Shown here in pieces: positions 51,904 through 60,154 of a DNA stretch of 64,000 nucleotides. The DNA is from an uncultured Rhodospirillales bacterium. GTDB taxonomy: Bacteria > Pseudomonadota > Alphaproteobacteria > CACIAM-22H2. The notes beneath the pieces are model-generated. The model did not search any database. It worked only from the letters and a program-made list of their open reading frames with translations, and was not told the DNA's origin. The DNA lies in the NCBI GenBank assembly GCA_937926175.1, contig CALANV010000037.1, positions 248,001 through 312,000 on the forward strand. The letters run 5' to 3'. A program made the translations under genes and the position numbers. Each line of letters begins with the position of its first letter. Position 1 is the first letter of the stretch.

Positions 51904-54276
51904 ATGGCTGGTCGCGACGCAACGACCGATTGGGCGCTCATGAAGTTCGGCATCGGTCAGTCCGTGCCCCGGACCGAGGACCCGCGGCTTCTGCGGGGCG
52001 AGGGGCGCTATACCGATGACGTGAACCTGCCGGGACAGGCCTATGCCGCGATCGTCCGCAGCCCTTATGCGCATGGCATCCTGCGCGGCATCGACCTGTC
52101 GGCAGCGCGCAGGATGCCGGGCGTGCTGGGCGTCTATACCGGCGCGGATCTCGATGCAGCCGGCTTCGGCCCGCTGAAATGCGTCATTTCCTTTCCCAAC
52201 CGCGACGGCTCGCCGATGCGCAAACCCGAACGCCGCGCGCTCGCCACCGACCGCGTTCGCTTCGTCGGCGATCCCGTAGCGTTCGTTGTCGCCGAAACGC
52301 CGACGCAGGCCAAAGACGCGGCCGAGGCCGTGACGATCGACGTCGAGCCGCTGCCCGCCGTGACGCGCGCGTTCGAGGCCGCGCAGGACGGCGCACCGCA
52401 ACTGTTCGACGACGTTCCGAACAACGTTGCGCTTGACTATCACTACGGCGACTCCGACAAAGTCGCTGCGGCATTCGCCCGCGCCGCGCATGTCACGCGC
52501 CTGACGCTGGTCAGCAATCGCGTGGTCGTGAACGCGATGGAGCCGCGCGCCGCGATCGGCGTCTACGATCCGGCCACGGCGCGCTGGACTCTGTATGTGG
52601 GGTCGCAGGGCGTCATGGGCCTGCGCAATCAGCTTGCCGAAGACATCCTCGGCGTGCCGCCGGAGAAGGTGCGGGTGGTGACCGGCAATGTCGGCGGGTC
52701 CTTCGGCATGAAGGCGGCGGTCTATCCGGAATATGTCTGCCTTCTCCATGCCGCCCGCGCACTCGGCCGGCCGGTAAAATGGACCGACGAGCGCTCCAGC
52801 AGCTTTCTGTCCGATCAGCACGGCCGCGATCATGAAGTCACCGCGGAACTTGCCCTCGATGCGGAGGGGAATTTCCTCGCCCTGCGCCTGACGAGTTTTG
52901 CCAACCTGGGCGCCTACCTCGCTTCGGTAGGGCCACTGCCGGCGACGCTGAATGCGGTGAAGAACATCGTCGGCGTCTATCGCACGCCGCTCGTCGAAGT
53001 TTCGACGAAATGCGTGTTCACCAACACGACGCCGGTGAGCGCATATCGGGGGGCCGGCCGGCCCGAGGGCAACTATTACATGGAGCGTCTGATCGACGCG
53101 GCCGCTGCGGAAATGGGCATCGACCGCATCGAACTGCGCCGGCGCAACCACATCCAACCGACGCAAATTCCCTACGCGGCTGCGTCGGGACTGACCTATG
53201 ACAGCGGTGACTTTCCTGCGATCCTCGACCGTGCCCTGATGCTGGCTGACTGGAACGGTTTCGATGCCCGCAGGGCGGAGAGCCGACGACGCGGCCGGTT
53301 GCGCGGCCGGGGCATCGGCCAGTTTCTCGAAGTGACCGCCGCAGCCAACAAGGAGATGGGTGGAATCCGGTTCGAGGCGGACGGCACCGTCACGATCCTC
53401 ACCGGTACGCTCGACTACGGGCAGGGCCACGCGACCCCGTTCGCGCAGGTATTGAACACGAAGTTGGGCATCCCGTACGAGCGCATCCGCCTACTGCAGG
53501 GCGACAGCGACCAGTTGATTGCCGGCGGGGGCACAGGCGGGTCGCGCTCCGCAATGAACAGCGGTGCTGCCATCGTCGCGGCCGCCGAAAAGGTGATCGA
53601 GCGCGGCAAGCTGATCGCATCGTTCGTTCTCGAGGCGGCGACAGCCGACATCGAATTCGTCCAGGGGCGCTTCACCATCGCCGGCACCGACCGATCCATC
53701 GGAATCATGGAACTCGCGGAGCGCCTGCGCGCGGGGATGCGGTTGCCCGACGACGTACCGGCATCGCTCGACGTGAATCTTGTGCACGACGGCGTTGCGT
53801 CGGCGTTTCCGAACGGCTGTCACGTCGCCGAGGTCGAGATCGACCCGGAGACCGGTGTCGTCGAGGTGGTGGCTTACACGTCGGTCAACGACTTCGGGAC
53901 ACAGCTCAACCCGATGCTGGTCGAGGGCCAGGTCCATGGCGGGATCGTGCAGGGTATCGGTCAGGCGCTGATGGAAGCAACCGTCTACGACGAGAACGGC
54001 CAGCTCCTGACCGGCTCGTACATGGATTACGCGCTGCCGCGCGCAAGCGACGTGCCGAGCTTTGTGGTGGCAAGTCACCCCATTCCGGCCACGACGAACC
54101 CGCTCGGCGTGAAGGGATGTGGCGAAGCGGGTTGCGCTGGCGCGCTGCCGGCAGTGATGAACGCGGTCGTCGACGCGCTGTCGGCGTTCGGCATCCGGCA
54201 CATTGACATGCCGGCGACGCCGCATCGCGTGTGGCAGGCGATCCGGAACGCCCGGCGCAATGGCCAGACAACTTAG
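51904..54276 (+). CDS. Xanthine dehydrogenase family molybdopterin-binding subunit (CoxL-like), orphan
   Basis: 790 aa. It begins GIGQSVPRTEDPRLLRGEGR and continues with YTDDVNLPGQAYAAIVRSPY, the usual start of CoxL-type subunits. The MPT region has GGSFGMKAAVYPE and AYRGAGRPEGNYYMERLID (form II pattern, not the CO-dehydrogenase AYRCSFR loop), and the catalytic Glu is in GVKGCGEAGCAGALPAV. It would oxidise an aldehyde, purine-like or other substrate. No small (2Fe-2S) or FAD subunit gene is adjacent. ATG 51904 has AAGGAAA ahead. An IS5-type element is inserted exactly at the stop codon without altering the protein. Confidence 0.88.
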   Translation: MAGRDATTDWALMKFGIGQSVPRTEDPRLLRGEGRYTDDVNLPGQAYAAIVRSPYAHGILRGIDLSAARRMPGVLGVYTGADLDAAGFGPLKCVISFPNRDGSPMRKPERRALATDRVRFVGDPVAFVVAETPTQAKDAAEAVTIDVEPLPAVTRAFEAAQDGAPQLFDDVPNNVALDYHYGDSDKVAAAFARAAHVTRLTLVSNRVVVNAMEPRAAIGVYDPATARWTLYVGSQGVMGLRNQLAEDILGVPPEKVRVVTGNVGGSFGMKAAVYPEYVCLLHAARALGRPVKWTDERSSSFLSDQHGRDHEVTAELALDAEGNFLALRLTSFANLGAYLASVGPLPATLNAVKNIVGVYRTPLVEVSTKCVFTNTTPVSAYRGAGRPEGNYYMERLIDAAAAEMGIDRIELRRRNHIQPTQIPYAAASGLTYDSGDFPAILDRALMLADWNGFDARRAESRRRGRLRGRGIGQFLEVTAAANKEMGGIRFEADGTVTILTGTLDYGQGHATPFAQVLNTKLGIPYERIRLLQGDSDQLIAGGGTGGSRSAMNSGAAIVAAAEKVIERGKLIASFVLEAATADIEFVQGRFTIAGTDRSIGIMELAERLRAGMRLPDDVPASLDVNLVHDGVASAFPNGCHVAEVEIDPETGVVEVVAYTSVNDFGTQLNPMLVEGQVHGGIVQGIGQALMEATVYDENGQLLTGSYMDYALPRASDVPSFVVASHPIPATTNPLGVKGCGEAGCAGALPAVMNAVVDALSAFGIRHIDMPATPHRVWQAIRNARRNGQTT

Positions 54277-54293
54277 AGCGCCTAACAAAACCG
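54276..54293 (+). repeat. IS left inverted repeat
   Basis: GAGCGCCTAACAAAACCG; mismatches to the reverse of the right repeat only at positions 5 and 13. Confidence 0.8.
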
Positions 54294-54327
54294 GGAACTG
54301 AAGCGGTCTTGCCCGGTTGAAGCGAGC

Positions 54328-55130
54328 ATGGCGACACCTCTCGTTTCCGACGAACTCTGGACCATCATCGAACCGCTCTTGCCGCCGGTGCCGCCCAAGC
54401 CCAAGGGGGGCCGGCCACCGCTTCCGGACCGCGCCGCCCTGACCGGCATCTTGTTCGTGCTCAAGACCGGCATTCCCTTGGAGATGCTGCCCCAAGAGAT
54501 GGGCTGCGGGTCGGGCATGACCTGCTGGCGGCGCTTGCGCGATTGGCATGCGGCCGGCGTGTGGGCGCGGCTGCACCATGAGCTGCTGAATCGCTTGGGC
54601 GACGCCAACCGCATCGATTGGAGCCGGGCGGCGCTCGATAGCGCGGCGGTGCCGGCGAAAAGGGAGGCGGCGAAACCGGGCCGAACCCGACGGATTGCAG
54701 CCAACCGGGCACGAAGCGCCATGTTGTGGTCGACCGCGACGGCACCCCGCCCGCCGCGCTCATAAGCCCGGCCAACATCCACGACAGCCGCTTGCTCGCG
54801 CCGATGCTCGACGCGATCCCGCCGATCCGCAGGCCACGCGGCCGGCCGCGGTGGCGCCCCGACAAGCTGCATGGCGACAAAGCCTATGATCATCGCTTCT
54901 GCCGCGCCGAGTGCCGCAAACGCCACATTGTCCCGCGCCTGGCGCGGCGCGAGATCGACACCAGCCGCAAGCTCGGGCGCTATCGCTGGAGCGTGGAGCG
55001 CACGCTCGCCTGGCTCAATCGCTGCCGCCGGCTCACCGTCCGCTACGAACGCCGGGCCGATATTCATCAAGCCTTCCTCACGCTCGCTTGCGCGCGCATC
55101 TGCTTCCAACAACTCCAGCGGTTATGTTAG
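54328..55130 (+). CDS. IS5-family transposase made by frameshifting (orfA + orfB)
   Basis: Two overlapping frames: 54328-54765 (MATPLVSDELWTIIEPLLPP, first catalytic Asp in WSRAALDSA) and a -1 frame ending at 55130. The second frame carries VVVDRDGTPPAALISPANIH with the second Asp and GRYRWSVERTLAWLNRCRRL with the Glu. The frames join near AAAAGGG at 54658-54664, a typical slippery run. The protein continues GETGPNPTDCSQPGTKRH after a -1 shift. This two-frame arrangement is normal for the IS427 group, so the transposase is probably functional at about 265 aa. Confidence 0.87.
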
Positions 55131-55136
55131 GTGCTC
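55119..55136 (-). repeat. IS right inverted repeat
   Basis: The reverse strand reads GAGCACCTAACATAACCG; followed by the TTA flank at 55137-55139. Confidence 0.8.
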
Positions 55137-55294
55137 TTAGTGTTTCACATTGCCGGCTTGGAAATATTCATATCCCCGAGCTGATGACGCACCCAGCAGG
55201 TCGGACGGCGTGGTGCGCTTCGACCGGTGTGGGGCGGGCGCGCGGAACGTCAGCCGATCGATGCCGTTGTTTGAGTGCAACGAAGGAAGGTTGG

Positions 55295-55468
55295 ATGCGT
55301 CGGGGATTTCGCATCTTTGTTGTGCTCTCGGCTGTCGTGATGCTGGGCGCCTGCGGGACGGTGACCGGCGCAGCCATTGGTGCTGCGGGTGGAGCCGCCG
55401 TCGGTGGTCCGGTTGGCGCTGCCATCGGCGGAGTTGGCGGCGCCGTCGTCGGTGATACCGTCGACTGA
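55295..55468 (+). CDS. Small glycine-zipper lipoprotein
   Basis: 57 aa. The signal MRRGFRIFVVLSAVVMLGAC has a lipobox LGAC, so Cys20 would be lipidated. The rest is a Gly/Ala zipper (GAAIGAAGGAAVGG, GAAIGGVGGAVVGD) like that of osmotically inducible or Rickettsia 17-kDa antigen-type lipoproteins. It starts at ATG 55295 with AAGGAAGG ahead. Likely an envelope component; exact role unknown. Confidence 0.75.
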   Translation: MRRGFRIFVVLSAVVMLGACGTVTGAAIGAAGGAAVGGPVGAAIGGVGGAVVGDTVD

Positions 55469-55977
55469 GAATCCGGCAAGTTCGGGCCGGATACGGGTTC
55501 GACACATTCCCCACATTCCCCACATTTCGCGATGAAGCTGGAAAAACGCCTCGAATACCGGCGGCGTCTTGATCCTTTTTTCGAATCTCGGACACATCGT
55601 CTCGCCGGAACAACCTCGACCAATGCGACGTTGAAAAGCCGAGCTTGCTGTCGAAGGGTAAGGCGTGACGTCCTCAGTCGCCGAGGCACTGCTGCGGACC
55701 TATTCTGAAGGCCCTGGCGTGCCGTGCCGGACCTCACGTCGCCTCGTGCGTCCTATCGGGCGGTCCATCCGGACATGCGAGACGACAAGCTGCGGTTCAC
55801 AATTTCACGCCCGCTCGTTCGTGGATCCCGCGATTTTGAGCAGGCTTAGCCCGCGCGACGCCCAGCAGCGCATTTCTCGCGATCCCCGCCCGACAGGCAT
55901 GTCGACGGGGGCGCGCTTTCGGGAACCAAGGGCCGCGCCCGGAGCGTTCCGTTGGCCAAGTATCGAGGAGATCTCCG
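55469..55977. other. Intergenic region before the Do-like protease gene
   Basis: 509 bases without a supported gene. An open frame crossing from 55665 into the protease gene is a shadow. It presumably holds the protease promoter; no confident promoter pair was identified. Confidence 0.4.
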
Positions 55978-57495
55978 ATGCGTCGCATATGGGACTGGTC
56001 GCACATGATGAGACGCGCAGGCCTACCCTCCCTCGCGATGATGGCATCGGCCGGGCTGGCCGTTGCGATCGGCGCGACGGCATTCGGACAGCAGCAGCCG
56101 CAATCGCAGATTCAGACGCGCGGCGCGATGCGCGACGTTCCGGCGAGTTTCGCCGATCTCGCCGAAGCGAAGCTTCCGGCCGTCGTCAACATCTCGACGA
56201 AGCAGCAAGTGCCGGCGGAACGTGTTCCCGGCCTGCCGCAGCTTCCGCCTGGATCGCCGCTCGAAGAATTCTTCCGTGACTTCTTCGGTGGCCTCCCGGA
56301 AAGCCGACCGCGGCAGCTTACCGCGCTCGGTTCCGGGTTCATCATCTCGGCTGACGGCTATATCGTCACCAACAACCACGTCATCGAGAACGCGACCGAG
56401 ATCACCGTCCTGTTGCAGGACGATACCGAGTTGCAGGCGCGTCTCGTCGGGCGCGATCCTCCGACCGATCTCGCGCTGCTCAAAGTCGAGGTGGAAAAGC
56501 CGTTACCATTCGTCGAATGGGGCGACTCGACAGCGCTGCGCATCGGCGACTGGGTCCTGGCGATCGGCAACCCGTTCGGCTTGGGCGGCTCCGTGACGGC
56601 CGGCATCATTTCGGCGCGTGCGCGTGACATCAAGGCTGGTCCCTACGACGATTTTCTGCAGACCGACGCCTCGATAAATCGAGGTAACTCGGGCGGGCCG
56701 CTCTTTGCGATGGACGGACACGTCGTCGGCGTGAACACCGCGATCTTCTCGCCGACCGGCGGCAATATCGGGATCGGATTCGCCATACCGTCGGCGATCG
56801 CCGCGAACGTCGTACAGCAGTTACGCGAGAATGGGACGGTCCAGCGCGGCTGGCTCGGCGTACGGCTGCAGCCGATCACGCCGGAAATCGCCCAGGCGTT
56901 GAACCTGCAGGATCGCAAAGGGGCATTGGTCGCCGACGTCACGCGCGACAGTCCGGCCGCCAAGGCAGGACTCGAACCCGGCGACGTGATCATCGAGTTC
57001 AACGGCAAACCAATCGCCGACGGGCGCGAACTGGCACGGATGGTCGGTCAGATGGGACCGGGCACGCGTGCGGACCTGACCGTGCTCAGGACCGGGCAGC
57101 GGGTGACCCGGACGGTTGAGCTCGGGCGCCTGCGGGATGCGGAGGCTCAGGCCCAGACGGGCAGCGGCGACCAGCAAGTCAGTCCGACCAGCGGACAGCT
57201 CGGCTTGCAGCTGTCACCGCTGACGCCGGCGTTACGCGAGCGCTTCGGCATTTCCGAGGAGACGGAGGGCGTCATCGTCATGGGTGTTGCACCGGGTAGC
57301 GTCGCGGCAGAGCGGGGCGTTATGGCCGGCGACGTCATCCTTCGGGTCGGTCAGCAAAAGGTCGGTACCCCGCAGGAGGTGATTGCTCAGGTCGAGGAGG
57401 CCCGTAAGCAGAAGCGGCAGACCGTTCTCATGCTCGTCCAGCGGCAAAATTCATCGCTTTTCGTTCCATTGCCGGTGGATCGGGCCCGCGGATGA
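55978..57495 (+). CDS. Do-like periplasmic serine protease (DegP/HtrA family)
   Basis: A 505-aa envelope quality-control protease and chaperone. An N-terminal hydrophobic signal (LAMMASAGLAVAIGATAFG) precedes the trypsin-like domain with His134 in TNNHVIE, Asp164 in PTDLALLK and Ser238 in NRGNSGGPL. The LA loop carries LPPGSPLEEFFRDFFGG. Two PDZ domains follow (about 285-370 and 405-490). ATG 55978 has GAGGAG ahead. An intrinsic terminator lies about 130 bases after the stop. Confidence 0.95.
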   Translation: MRRIWDWSHMMRRAGLPSLAMMASAGLAVAIGATAFGQQQPQSQIQTRGAMRDVPASFADLAEAKLPAVVNISTKQQVPAERVPGLPQLPPGSPLEEFFRDFFGGLPESRPRQLTALGSGFIISADGYIVTNNHVIENATEITVLLQDDTELQARLVGRDPPTDLALLKVEVEKPLPFVEWGDSTALRIGDWVLAIGNPFGLGGSVTAGIISARARDIKAGPYDDFLQTDASINRGNSGGPLFAMDGHVVGVNTAIFSPTGGNIGIGFAIPSAIAANVVQQLRENGTVQRGWLGVRLQPITPEIAQALNLQDRKGALVADVTRDSPAAKAGLEPGDVIIEFNGKPIADGRELARMVGQMGPGTRADLTVLRTGQRVTRTVELGRLRDAEAQAQTGSGDQQVSPTSGQLGLQLSPLTPALRERFGISEETEGVIVMGVAPGSVAAERGVMAGDVILRVGQQKVGTPQEVIAQVEEARKQKRQTVLMLVQRQNSSLFVPLPVDRARG

Positions 57496-57544
57496 ACCGG
57501 GCCGGTCGATCGGTGCCCTGCACTTGACTCGGCTTTCCCACAGG

Positions 57545-57628
57545 GGCGGGAACCGCCCGTCGTTACCTGCGTTTAGTCTTGTGTCGATTTGAGACGCATC
57601 TCTCCTGGTCCGCGTCTGACGGACCAGG
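57545..57628 (+). other. Structured region after degP with two hairpins (possible sRNA or 3' UTR)
   Basis: GGGCGG-GAA-CCGCCC near 57544-57557 and a nine-base stem CCTGGTCCG/CGGACCAGG at 57604-57628 with loop CGTCTGA. They precede the terminator hairpin and contain TCTCCT, complementary to ribosome-binding sites. Either a 3' UTR structure or a small RNA; no promoter is certain. Confidence 0.4.
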
Positions 57629-57629
57629 C

Positions 57630-57688
57630 AGGCCCAAGGGCTCTTGACGGCTCCCCCCCCAGTCGTCAACCCCTTGGGCCTATTTTTT
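57630..57688 (+). terminator. Intrinsic terminator downstream of degP
   Basis: The stem AGGCCCAAGGG (57630-57640) pairs with CCCTTGGGCCT (57671-57681), with an inner stem TTGACG/CGTCAA around a C-rich loop. It is followed directly by ATTTTTT. Orientation and T tract fit rightward termination. Confidence 0.8.
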
Positions 57689-57704
57689 GGCTCAGTAACG
57701 GCAG

Positions 57705-58004
57705 TCAGTGGCCGATACAGAGAGTCGCGACCGCCAATATTGTCGCGGCGCCGAGGCTTTGCACACCCTCGAAGATCTTGCGGACGGCGTAGTCGGGGGC
57801 TTCCATCCAATCGGCCAGCACCGAGATCGCGCCTTCGGTAAAGGCAACCGCGAAACCCAGATACGTGACCATCTCGAAGGCGAAGGCCGGCGAGTATGGA
57901 AGGGCATAGCTGATGCCGATCGCTGCCCCGAGGCAGATCAAGGTCTTCTTGGCCGTCTCGAGGCAGTGGCTCAAGACAGACCCGTTTGCGCGCGCTGTAA
58001 TCAT
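57705..58004 (-). CDS. Small membrane protein of unknown function
   Basis: About 99 aa from ATG 58004; a TTG at 58055 would add 17 residues. Three hydrophobic segments are visible (TLICLGAAIGISYALPY, MVTYLGFAVAFTEGAISVLA and SLGAATILAVATLCIGH). Between the last two is an amphipathic DWMEAPDYAVRKIFEGVQ. The family is not recognised. A perfect inverted repeat lies about 20 bases upstream of ATG 58004. It faces the degP terminator. Confidence 0.55.
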   Translation of the reverse strand: MITARANGSVLSHCLETAKKTLICLGAAIGISYALPYSPAFAFEMVTYLGFAVAFTEGAISVLADWMEAPDYAVRKIFEGVQSLGAATILAVATLCIGH

Positions 58005-58023
58005 GGGCAGAGCGGCTCCGTCT

Positions 58024-58044
58024 ACTTGGCGCGATGCGCCAAGT
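58024..58044. promoter_or_regulatory. Perfect inverted repeat upstream of a small membrane protein gene
   Basis: ACTTGGCGC-GAT-GCGCCAAGT, nine-base arms with a three-base spacer, 20 bases before ATG 58004 of the leftward gene and next to an AT-rich stretch (58069-58100). It could be an operator for a dimeric repressor or a leader hairpin. If translation starts at TTG 58055 it would lie in the coding region. Confidence 0.45.
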
Positions 58045-58171
58045 TCATTGGGCAATGACTTGAGTAGATTGGGGAAATTATGGTTAATTATTCGTTAATC
58101 TTGGCTGCCGAGCCGGGCGCCATCGGTCGCCCGTACAGCCAGCTGCCAGCACCGCCGTCGAACGCAGCCCG

Positions 58172-58774
58172 TCAAGGTGGGAGTGGCGCGACAAAAGCAG
58201 GGTTGAGGCCAGGATCGCGGCCGTAGGTGACGGGCGAGCCGAAGGTGGTGGTGCCGCCCGGGAGTATGGTGGGCTGGGCCGGACTCGCCCCCGTCCGCTG
58301 CCTATGCTCGGCCTCGACGACCTTGTCGATCGAGCCGAGCCCGAAGTTCGTACGGCCATAGGCCACCGGCCGATCCGCCGCATCAAGGGCAAGGACCTCG
58401 ATCTCATAGTTGAAGCCTTGAAACTGTCCCGGACACGGCGGGTCGTAGTTCTCGGCCGCGGCTTCGGGAATGCCACCCGGTCGTGCCGGAAAGGTCGGTT
58501 CCCACGGCGTTTGGAACAGCACGCTCGTATGGCTCATCCGCACCTTGTATCGCACCGTCGCTTCCGGCGCGTTGTCGATCCGGATTGCCGGCGATACGCC
58601 GAGCCCGCACATGTTTGCCGACCCGATACTCGTACTGATCCTCAGCGACGGCAGCTCGGGGAAAGGCCGCGGCGCCGGAGCACATGCCGCCACCAGCAAT
58701 AGCGCGATGCCGGCCGGTACCGCGCCACGAAAGGCGCGATCCGGCATCGATCGAATCGCATTCACATTCAGCAT
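58172..58774 (-). CDS. Lipoprotein of unknown function
   Basis: A 200-aa protein with signal IALLLVAACAP and lipobox VAAC. The mature part has LRISTSIGSANMCGLGVSPA and IRIDNAPEATVRYKVRMSHT; this beta pattern faintly recalls PEBP-type folds, but that is weak. A Pro-rich end (TILPGGTTTFGSPVTYGRDP) closes it. An alternative start is the internal ATG at 58747. It is divergent from the L2HGDH-like gene. Confidence 0.65.
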   Translation of the reverse strand: MLNVNAIRSMPDRAFRGAVPAGIALLLVAACAPAPRPFPELPSLRISTSIGSANMCGLGVSPAIRIDNAPEATVRYKVRMSHTSVLFQTPWEPTFPARPGGIPEAAAENYDPPCPGQFQGFNYEIEVLALDAADRPVAYGRTNFGLGSIDKVVEAEHRQRTGASPAQPTILPGGTTTFGSPVTYGRDPGLNPAFVAPLPP

Positions 58775-58857
58775 GGGGCTGTTCTACCTTGCCGGCCCTG
58801 CCGATGAACAGGGGTTCGGGAAGGGCAACGGCATACGGCTCCAGGGGGGCTTGCAGA

Positions 58858-59967
58858 ATGACCGAGACGGCGGATTGCGTGGTAATCGGCGCCGGGGTAG
58901 TCGGCCTGGCGATCGCGCGTGCACTCGCGCTGGCCGGCCGCGAGGTCATCATCGTCGAGGCCGCATCGGCGATCGGCACCGAGACCAGCTCGCGCAACAG
59001 CGAGGTGATCCACGCCGGGATCTACTACGCGCCCGGAAGTCTCAAGGCGAAACTGTGCATCGCCGGCCGGAACCTCCTTTATGCCTACTGCGAGGCGCGC
59101 GGCATCGCGCATCGCCGATGCGGCAAGCTCATCGTCGCGACGAGCGAGGCACAGATCGCGACGCTCAAGAAGATTCGCGCCAATGCTGCAGCGGCCGGAA
59201 TGCTCGATCTATATCCCGTCGATGCCGACACCGCACGCCGCATGGAACCCGAGCTCCGGTGTGTCGCGGCGTTGCATTCGCCGACCACCGGCATCGTCGA
59301 CAGCCATGGCCTGATGCTGGCCTTGCTCGGCGATGCGGAGGCGCACGGTGCGGCAATCGCATTCAACAGCCCGGTCGTAGGTGGATGCGTCCGTAATGAC
59401 GGCATCGACCTCGATATCGGTGGCGCCGACCCGATGCGGCTTCGTTGCCGAAGCGTGGTGAATGCGGCGGGGCTGCATGCGCAGTCGGTCGCGCGGCGGA
59501 TCGAGGGTGTTCCGCCGGAATCGATCCCGGGCTCCTTTCTGGCGAAAGGCAACTACTTCGCCCTGGCCGGAAAAGCGCCGTTCTCGCGGCTCGTCTATCC
59601 CGTGCCGGAACCGGGCGGCCTCGGGGTCCATATCACGCTCGATCTCGCCGGTCAGGCGCGCTTCGGCCCCGATGTCGAATGGATCGACGAGATCGACTAT
59701 TCCGTGAACCCGCAAAGGGCCGACAAGTTCTATGCGGAAATCCGGCGCTATTGGCCCAACCTCCGGGACGGCAGCCTATACCCCGCATACGCCGGGATCC
59801 GGCCGAAAGTGGTCCCGGCCGGATCTCCGGCGGCCGACTTCATGATCGAGGGGCCGGCCGCGCATGGAATACCCGGCTTGGTGAACCTGTTCGGGATCGA
59901 GTCCCCGGGCCTCACGTCGTCGCTGGCGATTGCCGAGTACGTCGTCAAACTGCTGAAGTCCTCGTAA
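58858..59967 (+). CDS. FAD-dependent oxidoreductase, L-2-hydroxyglutarate dehydrogenase-like
   Basis: 369 aa. The Rossmann motif is CVVIGAGVVGLAIARALALA. The stretch SRNSEVIHAGIYYAPGSLKA is characteristic of the LhgO/L2HGDH branch of the DAO family, as are PTTGIVDSHGLMLAL and LVNLFGIESPGLTSSLAIAE at the C-terminus. It probably oxidises a 2-hydroxyacid and passes electrons to quinone. The start is ATG 58858 (MTETADCVV). An HpcH/HpaI aldolase and a 2-hydroxyacid dehydrogenase follow, suggesting a shared pathway for hydroxy or oxo acids. Confidence 0.85.
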   Translation: MTETADCVVIGAGVVGLAIARALALAGREVIIVEAASAIGTETSSRNSEVIHAGIYYAPGSLKAKLCIAGRNLLYAYCEARGIAHRRCGKLIVATSEAQIATLKKIRANAAAAGMLDLYPVDADTARRMEPELRCVAALHSPTTGIVDSHGLMLALLGDAEAHGAAIAFNSPVVGGCVRNDGIDLDIGGADPMRLRCRSVVNAAGLHAQSVARRIEGVPPESIPGSFLAKGNYFALAGKAPFSRLVYPVPEPGGLGVHITLDLAGQARFGPDVEWIDEIDYSVNPQRADKFYAEIRRYWPNLRDGSLYPAYAGIRPKVVPAGSPAADFMIEGPAAHGIPGLVNLFGIESPGLTSSLAIAEYVVKLLKSS

Positions 59968-60154
59968 CCGGTACCCTGACCGCGAGAACGCGGGCCGCGC
60001 GAGAAGCCGGGTGCTCGTTCTTGCAGGCCGCGGTGAAAGAGGGCGGAAGCCGTTGAGAAAACGCACGACCGGAACGGGCGGGCTATGCTATGCAAATCGC
60101 CCACGCGCGGCGTCCGGTCCATGACCGCGTGCGAGCGACAAAGAGAACGGAGTC

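Larger units (their letters stand above)
54276..55136 (+). mobile_element. IS5-family (IS427-like) insertion sequence
   Basis: About 861 bp with 18-bp terminal inverted repeats (54276-54293 and 55119-55136; 16 of 18 positions match) and TTA on both flanks (54273-54275 and 55137-55139) as a target duplication. It encodes a two-frame DDE transposase. It sits at the stop codon of the molybdopterin subunit gene: deleting the element and one TTA still reads ACT-TAG, so the host protein is unchanged. The intact ends and duplication suggest recent insertion. Confidence 0.85.

Noticed and set aside
54328..54765. Transposase as a broken pseudogene
   Set aside because: The two-frame layout with a slippery AAAAGGG is normal for this IS group; catalytic residues and ends are intact.
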